A stretch of 28,493 nucleotides of DNA from Hydrogenophilales bacterium RIFOXYD1_FULL_62_11 (GTDB lineage Bacteria > Pseudomonadota > Gammaproteobacteria > Burkholderiales > Thiobacillaceae). The notes beneath the pieces are model-generated. The model was not told the origin of the DNA. It worked only from the letters and a program-made list of their open reading frames with translations, and did not search any database. Made by a program: the position numbers and the translations under genes. Shown in pieces: positions 16,073 through 22,890 of this stretch. The stretch covers positions 11,088 through 39,580 of the forward strand of contig MGZO01000024.1 in the NCBI GenBank assembly GCA_001802655.1, written 5' to 3'. Positions within the stretch are counted from its first letter, which is position 1. Each line of letters opens with the position of its first letter.

Positions 16073-17404
16073 TTATTCGAGGCCATACGCAATACGCAAC
16101 AGCGTGATCGGATGCTGCTTCTCGGCGGTTGCGCCCTCGCCCATGCCCTGCAGGATGTGGCGCGCGGCAATCGCACAGTCGGAACTGACGTAATCGGGCT
16201 GCGGCTCAGCCATCAGGCGGAACACCGGCTTGCCGATCTTCATCGACTTGTCGAAGTATTCGGACTTCACGCCCCAGGTGCCATCGTGACCCGAGCAGCG
16301 CTCGACCAGCGTCACCTTGGCGCCGGCCAGTTGTAACGCGTCGCGCGTCTTGTTGCCGATGTTCTGCACCCGCTGGTGACACGGCACGTGATAGGCGACC
16401 TTGCCGAGCGGGTTGTTGAAGTCGGTTTTCAGCAGGCCGTCTACGTTGCGCGCCATCAGGTATTCAAACGGATCCCACATGGCCTCCTTCACCGCCTGCA
16501 CGTCGGCATCATCCGGGAACATCAACGGCAGTTCCTGCTTGTACATCAGCGTGCAGGATGGCACGGCGGTGAGGATCGCGTAGCCTTCATGTGCCAGCTT
16601 CGCCAGATGCGGGATGTTGACTGCTTTGAGCTTCTGCACCGCATCAAGATCACCCAGCTCGAGTTTTGGCATGCCGCAACAGACCTCTTTTTCCACCAGC
16701 ACGGAGGGGATTTCGTTGTGCGCCAGCAGCTTCAGCAGATCGTGGCCAATGCCAGGCTCGTTGTAGTTCACATAGCAAGTGGCATAGATCGCCACCTTGC
16801 CAGGCGTTTTAGCCCCGGCCTTCACCACGAAATCGCTGCGCGGTTTGGCGGTGGAACGGAATTTGGCGCTGTCGTATTCAGGCAGCTGGCGATCGGGGTG
16901 AATATGCAGCATGCTGTCGACCATCTTGCGGATTGGCTTGCTCTTCAGGCTGGCGTTCACCACCTGCACTACCACGGGGATCGAGGCGAGCTTGCCCATC
17001 GCATCGGTCGACGACAGCAACTTGTCGCGGAAGCTGGTTCCGCCTTTCTGGAATTTGATGGCCTTGGCACGCAGCATGGTATGCGGGAAGTCGAGGTTCC
17101 ACGGATGCGGCGGCACGTAGGGGCATTTGGTCATGTAGCAGAGATCGCACAGATAGCACTCGTCGACCACTTTCCAGAAATCAGGCTTGGCTACGCCGTC
17201 GACTTCCAGGGTCGGAGATTCGTCGATCAGGTCGAACAGCGTCGGAAATGCGGTACACAACGACACGCAGCGGCGACAACCATGGCAAATATCGTAAACG
17301 CGCTCAAGCTCGTGCATGAGCTTTTCTTCGTTGTAGAAATCCGGATTTTTCCAGTCGAGCGGGTGACGGGTAGGGGCTTCGAGGCTGCCTTCACGTGTGC
17401 TCAT
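16073..17404 (-). CDS. GlpC-like Fe-S protein with two CCG (heterodisulfide reductase-type) domains
   Basis: A 443-residue cytoplasmic redox protein. Two 4Fe-4S motifs lie at C40, C43, C46, C50 and C83, C86, C89, C94. Two CCG domains follow: C210 with CCGMP at 242-246 and C284, then C342 with C370-S-G at 370-372 and C410. The second site has Ser in place of the second Cys. The layout resembles GlpC, the quinone-linked subunit of anaerobic glycerol-3-phosphate dehydrogenase, but no glpA or glpB is present. GGAG stands five bases before the ATG. It forms an operon with the DUF3501 gene and lies beside the rubrerythrin gene, from which a terminator separates it. It may carry electrons between quinol or a reductase and the rubrerythrin; that is inference. 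Confidence 0.85.
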   Translation of the reverse strand: MSTREGSLEAPTRHPLDWKNPDFYNEEKLMHELERVYDICHGCRRCVSLCTAFPTLFDLIDESPTLEVDGVAKPDFWKVVDECYLCDLCYMTKCPYVPPHPWNLDFPHTMLRAKAIKFQKGGTSFRDKLLSSTDAMGKLASIPVVVQVVNASLKSKPIRKMVDSMLHIHPDRQLPEYDSAKFRSTAKPRSDFVVKAGAKTPGKVAIYATCYVNYNEPGIGHDLLKLLAHNEIPSVLVEKEVCCGMPKLELGDLDAVQKLKAVNIPHLAKLAHEGYAILTAVPSCTLMYKQELPLMFPDDADVQAVKEAMWDPFEYLMARNVDGLLKTDFNNPLGKVAYHVPCHQRVQNIGNKTRDALQLAGAKVTLVERCSGHDGTWGVKSEYFDKSMKIGKPVFRLMAEPQPDYVSSDCAIAARHILQGMGEGATAEKQHPITLLRIAYGLE

Positions 17405-17416
17405 GCGAACTCCAAT

Positions 17417-17431
17417 TTAGACTTGGTATAA
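17417..17431. promoter_or_regulatory. Degenerate 7-1-7 palindrome before the Fe-S gene
   Basis: TTAGACT-T-GGTATAA keeps the left half-site of the perfect palindrome at 17999-18013 and five of seven bases of the right half. It lies 12 bases before the Fe-S start codon, where the minus strand reads TATACC, a possible -10 without a good -35. Confidence 0.35.
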
Positions 17432-17447
17432 AAGACAAGATTGATAC

Positions 17448-17479
17448 AAAAAAAGCGGGTCGCAATCGACCCGCTTTTT
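17448..17479 (-). terminator. Rho-independent terminator of the rubrerythrin gene
   Basis: AAAAGCGGGTCG and CGACCCGCTTTT form a perfect 12-bp stem around a four-base loop. On the minus strand it is followed by a run of seven Ts. It begins 13 bases after the rubrerythrin stop, so that gene is probably monocistronic. The opposite strand also has a T-run. Confidence 0.92.
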
Positions 17480-17491
17480 ACTGTGGCCTGA

Positions 17492-17911
17492 TTAAGCGCC
17501 CAGGGTGTCCAGCGTTTTCTGGAACTTGTTGGCGTGCGAACGCTCGGCTTTGGCCAGCGTTTCGAACCAGTCGGCGATTTCGTCAAAACCTTCCGAACGT
17601 GCATCCTTGGCCATGCCAGGATACATGTCGGTGTATTCGTGGGTCTCGCCTGCGATTGCAGTTTTCAGGTTGTCAGCAGTCGGGCCAAAAGCCATGCCGG
17701 TTGCGGGGTCGCCGCATTTTTCCAGATATTCCAGGTGGCCGTGTGCGTGGCCAGTCTCGCCTTCAGCGGTGGAGCGGAACACGGAAGCCACATCGTTGAA
17801 GCCTTCCACGTCAGCTTTTGCTGCGAAATAGAGGTAGCGGCGGTTAGCCTGTGATTCGCCAGCGAAGGCCGCTTTCAGATGGTCTTCGGTTTTAGAGCCT
17901 TTGAGTTGCAT
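17492..17911 (-). CDS. Rubrerythrin-family di-iron protein lacking the rubredoxin domain
   Basis: A 139-residue four-helix di-iron protein that probably reduces hydrogen peroxide. Ligand motifs are visible as E19 in AGESQANRRY, E52-x-x-H55, E89/E92 in AGETHEY and E123-x-x-H126. The usual C-terminal CxxC-type rubredoxin domain is absent, as in sulerythrin, so electrons must come from another protein. I choose the ATG at 17911, with AGGAG upstream, over an in-frame extension to 17977 that lacks similarity. The gene has its own terminator and is divergent from msrB across a region with a perfect 15-bp palindrome, which suggests oxidative-stress control. The GlpC-like and DUF3501 genes follow on the same strand. 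Confidence 0.92.
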   Translation of the reverse strand: MQLKGSKTEDHLKAAFAGESQANRRYLYFAAKADVEGFNDVASVFRSTAEGETGHAHGHLEYLEKCGDPATGMAFGPTADNLKTAIAGETHEYTDMYPGMAKDARSEGFDEIADWFETLAKAERSHANKFQKTLDTLGA

Positions 17912-17976
17912 GTCCTGATCTCCTGTATTGAATGGAATGCCTTTCGGCATGTTAAGTGCTTCACTCCTGTCCGGCA

Positions 17977-18005
17977 TTGCGACAGGGGAAACAGGTTTTT
18001 AGACT
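17977..18005 (+). promoter_or_regulatory. Candidate sigma-70 promoter for msrB
   Basis: TTGCGA (-35, four of six) and TAGACT (-10, four of six) are exactly 17 bases apart. The -10 is embedded in the palindrome at 17999-18013, so a protein bound there would block RNA polymerase. The expected leader is about 130 bases. Confidence 0.45.
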
Positions 18006-18019
18006 AAGTCTAAGACCTG
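17992..18019. promoter_or_regulatory. Palindromic operator candidate between rubrerythrin and msrB
   Basis: The core TTAGACT-A-AGTCTAA (17999-18013) is a perfect 7-1-7 inverted repeat. Symmetry extends outward to CAGGT (17992-17996) and ACCTG (18015-18019), offset by one base. The 7-1-7 form matches Fur-family operators such as the PerR box TTATAATNATTATAA. It sits between two oxidative-stress genes. Confidence 0.65.
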
Positions 18020-18143
18020 AATGAAGAATAAGCTCGGCAAGCGGGGCCTGTCAACCGGTCAGCGAACACCCCTGAAGAGACAAGGACAAAGCGTCCAGCC
18101 AGCCCAGTCAAGAGGTAAACTTCCATTTCAGCAGGAGACAGAC

Positions 18144-18560
18144 ATGACCTTCGACAAGACTAAAACCGATGCCGAATGGCGCGCCGAACTGAGTCCCGAA
18201 CAGTACCGCATTCTGCGCGAGCACGGAACCGAGCGAGCCTTTACGGGACAGTACTGGGATAACCACGCAGCAGGCGAATACCGTTGCGCGGCGTGTGGCG
18301 AACCGCTCTTTGCATCACGCACCAAATTTGATTCAGGCACGGGCTGGCCAAGTTTTTACCAGGCGATCAACCCCGATGCGGTTGCCGAAAAAACCGATTC
18401 CAGCCACGGCATGACGCGTGTCGAGGCCCTGTGCCATCGCTGCGGCTCTCACCTCGGCCATGTTTTCCCGGACGGCCCTGCCCCCACCGGAATGCGCTAT
18501 TGCATCAACTCGGCTTCACTGACATTCGAAGCTGTCCCGTCGAGCCAGGAACGGGACTGA
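18144..18560 (+). CDS. msrB: Peptide methionine-R-sulfoxide reductase MsrB
   Basis: Repairs methionine-R-sulfoxide in oxidised proteins. The 138-residue protein has the structural zinc cysteines C48, C51, C97 and C100, the GWPSF motif at 67-71, the HxGHVF-type segment SHLGHVFPDG, and the catalytic Cys120 in RYCINSASL. The ATG at 18144 has AGGAG at ideal spacing. An open in-frame extension from 18021 is Lys/Arg-rich, lacks a ribosome site and is not part of the family. The gene is divergent from the rubrerythrin and is followed after three bases by a flavin reductase, which may share its function. Confidence 0.97.
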   Translation: MTFDKTKTDAEWRAELSPEQYRILREHGTERAFTGQYWDNHAAGEYRCAACGEPLFASRTKFDSGTGWPSFYQAINPDAVAEKTDSSHGMTRVEALCHRCGSHLGHVFPDGPAPTGMRYCINSASLTFEAVPSSQERD

Positions 18561-18563
18561 ATC

Positions 18564-19268
18564 TTGCATATTTTTGACGCGCGCATCACGGCAATTACCC
18601 CAGCCACGCCCAGCATTCACGCTCTACGCCTGGCCATTCCCGATGCAGGTTTCCGGTTTCTGCCAGGGCAATGGGTTGATCTGAGCATCACCCTTGACGG
18701 CACGCCCCATACTGCTGGCTATTCCATTACCACTTCGCCCCTTCATTCGGATCAAATCGAACTGGCGATCAAGGCCAGCGCGCGGCATCCCCTGGCACGC
18801 TGGGTGCATGAAACTGCACGCGTCGGTGACCGGGTCACCGTCACCCAAGGCCAGGGGCCCTTTGTCTACCTGCCGGAAATGAGCGACAACGTCGTGTTGA
18901 TCGGCGGCGGGGTCGGCATCACCCCGCTGCTCTCCATCTTTCGCCATGTGCGTGATGCAGCTTTACCCACTCAGGCGCATCTGGTTTACAGCGTGTCGGA
19001 CAGCAGCGAAATCCTGTTTCACGACGAACTCGAAAGTGCGGTGCGGTCCCACCCCAACCTGCACCTCAGCATTACCGTCACCCAGCCCGATCCCCACTGG
19101 CACGGCCTCACCGGACGCATCGACCCGGTCAAGCTGCATGCTCTCGACGTGCCCGATGACACACTGTATTACCTGTGCGGACCGAAAGGCATGGTTGAAG
19201 ACATGAGCACACTGCTACACGGGCTGGGCGTGCCGATGAGCCGAATCATTTTTGAAAAATGGTGGTAA
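18564..19268 (+). CDS. OXNAD1-like FAD/NAD(P)-binding oxidoreductase (TTG start)
   Basis: A 234-residue ferredoxin-NADP reductase-fold protein. The FAD domain has PGQWVDLSI and the flavin loop AGYS at 51-54; the NAD(P) domain has GGGVGITP at 114-121 and a CGPKGM motif, and the chain ends in FEKWW with a terminal aromatic residue. The usual Arg of the RxYS flavin motif is Ala, as I recall for OXNAD1-type proteins. There is no Fe-S domain. The start appears to be TTG three bases after the msrB stop, with GGGA seven bases upstream; no ATG or GTG lies near. Its role is unknown. Coupling to msrB suggests electron supply for repair or for the divergent rubrerythrin. Confidence 0.85.
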   Translation: MHIFDARITAITPATPSIHALRLAIPDAGFRFLPGQWVDLSITLDGTPHTAGYSITTSPLHSDQIELAIKASARHPLARWVHETARVGDRVTVTQGQGPFVYLPEMSDNVVLIGGGVGITPLLSIFRHVRDAALPTQAHLVYSVSDSSEILFHDELESAVRSHPNLHLSITVTQPDPHWHGLTGRIDPVKLHALDVPDDTLYYLCGPKGMVEDMSTLLHGLGVPMSRIIFEKWW

Positions 19269-19352
19269 GGATGCGAGCAAAACAGCCTTTCGTACCATCG
19301 CCCACCTCCCCGAACCGCACTACGCTTGCATCATCGTAACCTGGAGTTATCC

Positions 19353-20288
19353 ATGCGCCTGACCGCTCTCTTCTTCATCGCCAGCCTCGCCTTCGCCGCT
19401 CACGCTGGCCCCGGCGATACCATCAAGGCCTACCCGGCCGAACAGGTTGCCCCGGATACCTGGGTGATTACCGGCCCGCTGGGCGAACCCTCGGTCGAGA
19501 ACCAGGGATTCATGAACAATCCGGCATGGATCATCGCGGGCGATCAGGTCATCGTCATCGACCCCGGCTCCAGCGTGCAGGCCGGACGCATGGTGGTGAA
19601 AGCCATCCAGAAAACCACCGGACTCCCGGTCACTGCGGTGTACAACACCCACGTCCATGGCGACCACTGGCTGGGCAACCAGGCCATCCTCGAAGCCTGG
19701 CCGAAAGCGGTTTTCATTGCGCATCCGGACATGATCGCCAAAGCCAAAGCGGGTGAAGCCGAATCCTGGGTCAAGCTGATGAGCAACCTGACCCAGGGTT
19801 ACACCGACGGCACCCGTGCCGAAATTCCCACGCTTGCCACGACCGACGGCATGGTCTCGAAGCACGGCAATCGCTCCTTCAAGATTCACTCGTCGAACGA
19901 CGCCCACAGCAAGACCGACATCATGATCGAGGTCGACAACGGTGTGCTGTTTACTGGCGATAACGTCCTGAACCAGCGCGTTGCGCGCATGGACGACGGC
20001 ACCTTCATGGGCAACATCAAGGCGATCGACCGCGCGCTGACGCTGCCGGTCAAGGTGGTGGTACCGGGACACGGCAAACCCGGCAGTCCCGCCATCATGA
20101 AAGCCCAGCGCGATTATTTCCAGACGCTGTTCGATGCGGTCAAAGTGGAATACGACGCCGGTAAAAGCGACTTTGAAATGAAGCCCGAGGTGGTCAAAAA
20201 ACTTACCGCGTTCCAGAAATGGCACGGCTTCGATACGGCGGTCGGCAAGCAGATCAGCCTCGCGGTGCTGGAGATTGAACAGCAGTGA
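19353..20288 (+). CDS. Secreted metallo-beta-lactamase-fold hydrolase
   Basis: A 311-residue exported protein with a signal peptide (MRLTALFFIASLAFAAHA, then GPGDTI). The metal motif HVHGDH has H100, H102, D104 and H105; TGDNVLNQ and VPGHGKPGS provide the later ligands. The architecture is that of periplasmic MBL-fold proteins often found with methanol, quinoprotein or sulfur-oxidation systems, but none of those genes is here. The ATG at 19353 follows TGGAG. An 84-base gap separates it from the flavin reductase, with no clear terminator, so co-transcription is possible. A beta-lactamase function should not be assumed. Confidence 0.88.
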   Translation: MRLTALFFIASLAFAAHAGPGDTIKAYPAEQVAPDTWVITGPLGEPSVENQGFMNNPAWIIAGDQVIVIDPGSSVQAGRMVVKAIQKTTGLPVTAVYNTHVHGDHWLGNQAILEAWPKAVFIAHPDMIAKAKAGEAESWVKLMSNLTQGYTDGTRAEIPTLATTDGMVSKHGNRSFKIHSSNDAHSKTDIMIEVDNGVLFTGDNVLNQRVARMDDGTFMGNIKAIDRALTLPVKVVVPGHGKPGSPAIMKAQRDYFQTLFDAVKVEYDAGKSDFEMKPEVVKKLTAFQKWHGFDTAVGKQISLAVLEIEQQ

Positions 20289-20300
20289 TCCTGCGCTTGC

Positions 20301-20645
20301 TCAGTCAGGCAATCGGGTGACGCCCGCGCGATGTCCTGGCTGCCACTCCCCATCCAGACTGACCCATTCAACTCGATCGCCCAGCATGCGCACCACGCCC
20401 GGGCGGCGGTTGTTTCCGGTGTCGGAAAACTCGAAGCGGTAGTCACGTAAGAACTGCAACTGGCCGTTATGGTTACGGGCGAAACGGGTACGGCTCAACG
20501 CCACACTGTCATCGAGAAACTGCAGTTTTGCGTCGTTGCAGGCACGGCGGCCAACGGCTACAGCCTGTTCACGCGTATTCAGCCCGGCATACCAGTACCA
20601 GCCCAGTCCGCCGAACCCGATCAGCAGGAGAATTTCCCAACTCAT
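20301..20645 (-). CDS. DUF3301 family membrane-anchored protein
   Basis: A 114-residue protein with one N-terminal membrane segment (residues 1-20, MSWEILLLIGFGGLGWYWY) and a basic cytoplasmic domain. The pattern GRRACNDAKLQFLDDSVALSR and the following RDYRFEFSDTG match the DUF3301 family, whose function is unknown. AAGG lies seven bases before the ATG. It follows rhlE by ten bases and is convergent with the metallo-hydrolase gene, 12 bases away, without a visible terminator. Confidence 0.85.
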   Translation of the reverse strand: MSWEILLLIGFGGLGWYWYAGLNTREQAVAVGRRACNDAKLQFLDDSVALSRTRFARNHNGQLQFLRDYRFEFSDTGNNRRPGVVRMLGDRVEWVSLDGEWQPGHRAGVTRLPD

Positions 20646-20655
20646 AGCACAGCCT

Positions 20656-22074
20656 TCATTGCTCGGTAGATTCGGGCTTTACCGGGCTGCGGAACAAGGC
20701 TGCAACGGGCTTCCTGGAGGGCTGGCGGCTTGCCGCAGGCGCGGCAGCAGGCGCCGCACTCGGGACATAAGGTGAATCAAACAAGGCATCGCGCGATGCA
20801 GGGCGTTGGCCACGCGGAGCACTGCGCTCGATAGCGGGCGTGACCACGCGTTCAACCGGACGCTCGGCTGAACGTTCTGCCGGGCGCTCCGTCCGTGGCG
20901 GACGTGACTCGTACGCGGGCACATCGGCCACGCCAGGTTCGAAACCCGGAACGATCGTGGGCTCGAGCGCTGTACCGATGAGTTTTTCGATGTCTTTCAG
21001 ATAACGCGTTTCCGATTCGCTTACCAGCGAGATCGCCTCGCCCTTGATCCCCGCGCGACCGGTACGGCCAATGCGGTGAACATAATCCTCGGCGTTGTGC
21101 GGCAGGTCGTAATTCACCACGAAGGGCAGCGCCTCGATGTCGATTCCGCGCGCGGCGACATCGGTGGCAACCAGTACGCGCAGCGTGCCTGCCTTGAACG
21201 CATCAAGCGCCTTGATGCGTTCCTGCTGGGTCTTGTCGCCATGAATGGCGTCCGCGTGCAGACCGAGCTTGTTGAGTTCATTGGCCAGGCGATTGCACCC
21301 CAGCTTGGTTCCCGTGAACACCAATACCTGTTTGAGGTCACGCGTCTTGATCAGGTGCGTCAGCAGTTGCCGCTTGCGCTCGTGGTGTACCGGGTGCACC
21401 ACCTGGGTCACGGTTACTGCGGTGGCATTACGCGCCACTTCGATAAAGGTCGGCTGATTAAGAATGGTGTCGGCGAGTTTGCGGATTTCCTCCGGAAACG
21501 TAGCCGAGAACATCATGTTCACGCGTTGTGCCGGCAGCAGCGCAACAATCCGCTTCAGGTCGGGCATGAAGCCCATATCGAGCATGCGGTCAGCCTCATC
21601 GAGCACTAGCGTGTTTACCTGATTCAGCATCAGTGTCTTGTTTTGCACGTGATCGAGTAAACGGCCGGGGGTGGCAACCAGAATTTCGACGCCGGTTTTC
21701 AGGATGGGGATCTGCGTATTGATGCTGACTCCGCCATACACCACCAGCGAGCGTAGCGGGATGTGCTTGCAATACGCCTTGACGCTCTCTTCGACCTGAA
21801 TCGCGAGCTCGCGCGTAGGGGTCAGAATCAGTGCGCGAATGGGATGTTTGGCGGGCGAGGTGCCGGTGTTGGCAAACGGCAGCAGGCGTTGCAGCAGCGG
21901 CAGTGCAAAGGCGGCCGTTTTGCCGGTGCCGGTTTGCGCTGCGCCGAGGATATCGCCACCTTGCAGCGCAAGCGGGATCACCTGCTCCTGAATCGGCGTT
22001 GGCGTGGCGTAGCCCATCTCGTCGAGGGCACGCAGGATGTCGGGGGCGAGGCCCAGTTCAGCAAAAGTGGTCAA
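20656..22074 (-). CDS. rhlE: DEAD-box RNA helicase, RhlE type (TTG start)
   Basis: ATP-dependent RNA helicase of 472 residues. The Q motif region GYATPTPIQEQ, Walker A AQTGTGKT at 46-53, DEAD at 159-162, SAT at 190-192 and the final HRIGRTGRAG are all present. The last 85 or so residues form a low-complexity tail with repeated ERPxER elements and basic residues, usual for RhlE tails that bind RNA. The start appears to be TTG: the N-terminus TTFAELGLAPDIL then aligns with RhlE proteins, while the first internal ATG (codon 20) lies inside the conserved region. GGA lies close upstream. It follows the YycJ-type gene by 41 bases, which hold a strong hairpin. Confidence 0.95.
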   Translation of the reverse strand: MTTFAELGLAPDILRALDEMGYATPTPIQEQVIPLALQGGDILGAAQTGTGKTAAFALPLLQRLLPFANTGTSPAKHPIRALILTPTRELAIQVEESVKAYCKHIPLRSLVVYGGVSINTQIPILKTGVEILVATPGRLLDHVQNKTLMLNQVNTLVLDEADRMLDMGFMPDLKRIVALLPAQRVNMMFSATFPEEIRKLADTILNQPTFIEVARNATAVTVTQVVHPVHHERKRQLLTHLIKTRDLKQVLVFTGTKLGCNRLANELNKLGLHADAIHGDKTQQERIKALDAFKAGTLRVLVATDVAARGIDIEALPFVVNYDLPHNAEDYVHRIGRTGRAGIKGEAISLVSESETRYLKDIEKLIGTALEPTIVPGFEPGVADVPAYESRPPRTERPAERSAERPVERVVTPAIERSAPRGQRPASRDALFDSPYVPSAAPAAAPAASRQPSRKPVAALFRSPVKPESTEQ

Positions 22075-22093
22075 AATCCATCCAGTTGAATTC

Positions 22094-22115
22094 GGGCCAG
22101 GATCGATCCCGGCCC
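22094..22115 (-). other. Intercistronic RNA hairpin before rhlE
   Basis: On the minus strand GGGCCGGGATC and GATCCTGGCCC pair over 11 positions with one G-U wobble, directly after the stop of the YycJ-type gene. No T-run follows, so it is not a typical terminator. It ends 19 bases before the rhlE TTG and may protect mRNA or affect rhlE translation. Confidence 0.55.
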
Positions 22116-22874
22116 TTAAATAGAGATCCAGTCAAAACCCGCAGATTGGCACGCCACACGCACATCGTCGTCCGCGCAGTTCAGCACCTCGGCCAGCGCA
22201 CGCTGCGCCAGCGCATCGGTGTTGTTGGTGCGTGAAACGTGAGCGGCCATGACGCATTGCAATTTATCGTGGCGCAGCTTGTGCAGCAAGGCGGCTGACT
22301 GGGCGTTTTCCAGATGGCCGTAGCGCCCGCCCACGCGACGCTTGAGTCCTGTTGGATAAGGGCCTTTTTCCAGCATGGTCGCGTCGTGATTGCATTCCAG
22401 CACCAGAGCATCCACACCGCTCAAGGTTACCTCGATGTGTGGCGTACTGCATCCCACATCGGTCAACACCCCGAGCCTGCGCTGGCCATCGCCAAAGACG
22501 AACTGCACCGGCTCGCGCGCATCATGCGGCACCGGATAAGGCTGAATTTCAAGCGCGTCCACCGCAAACGCTGCGTGGCTATCGATGACTTGCACTGCCA
22601 CGCCATCAAGATCCTGCGCCATGGCCAGCGTACCTGCCGTCAACCACACGGGCAGCTTGTGCTTGCGTGCCAGCCGTCCGACGCCGCCGATATGGTCGCC
22701 GTGCTCGTGGGTGACCAGGATCCCGGCAAGATCAGACACCGCCAGATCAAGCCGTGCCAATCGCGCAATGCTGTCGGCCAGGCCGAATCCGCAATCCATC
22801 AGCACCCGGGTAGCACCGGCTTCGACCACCAGGCCGTTGCCTTCACTGCCGCTACCGAGGCTGGCGAACCGCAT
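22116..22874 (-). CDS. YycJ/WalJ-type metallo-beta-lactamase-fold hydrolase
   Basis: A 252-residue cytoplasmic MBL-fold protein. The metal motif THEHGDH has H56, H58, D60 and H61; later LECNHDATML and AAHVSRTNNT are characteristic of the YycJ/WalJ group, some of whose members act as DNA 5'-exonucleases. There is no signal peptide. I place the start at ATG 22874; a GTG directly before it is also in frame. The Shine-Dalgarno is weak. The gene follows bamC by 16 bases and so belongs to the dapA-bamC transcript. Confidence 0.88.
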   Translation of the reverse strand: MRFASLGSGSEGNGLVVEAGATRVLMDCGFGLADSIARLARLDLAVSDLAGILVTHEHGDHIGGVGRLARKHKLPVWLTAGTLAMAQDLDGVAVQVIDSHAAFAVDALEIQPYPVPHDAREPVQFVFGDGQRRLGVLTDVGCSTPHIEVTLSGVDALVLECNHDATMLEKGPYPTGLKRRVGGRYGHLENAQSAALLHKLRHDKLQCVMAAHVSRTNNTDALAQRALAEVLNCADDDVRVACQSAGFDWISI

Positions 22875-22890
22875 CACGCTTGTTTCGACC

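Noticed and set aside
16376..17431. A 351-codon frame antisense to the Fe-S protein gene
   Set aside because: The minus strand encodes all expected Fe-S cysteines and has a good ribosome site; the plus frame shows only low-complexity shadow composition.
18021..18143. A 41-residue N-terminal extension of MsrB
   Set aside because: The upstream ATG has no ribosome site, the residues are Lys/Arg/Gln-rich and outside the family, and the internal ATG has AGGAG at ideal spacing.
19347..20225. A 292-codon frame antisense to the secreted metallo-hydrolase
   Set aside because: The plus strand has a signal peptide and metal ligands; the minus frame is repetitive in Val, Gly, Asp and His.
20656..20930. 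The repetitive tail of rhlE as a tandem DNA repeat or recombination site
   Set aside because: The repeated ERPxER residues come from varied codons, and low-complexity basic tails are normal for RhlE proteins.
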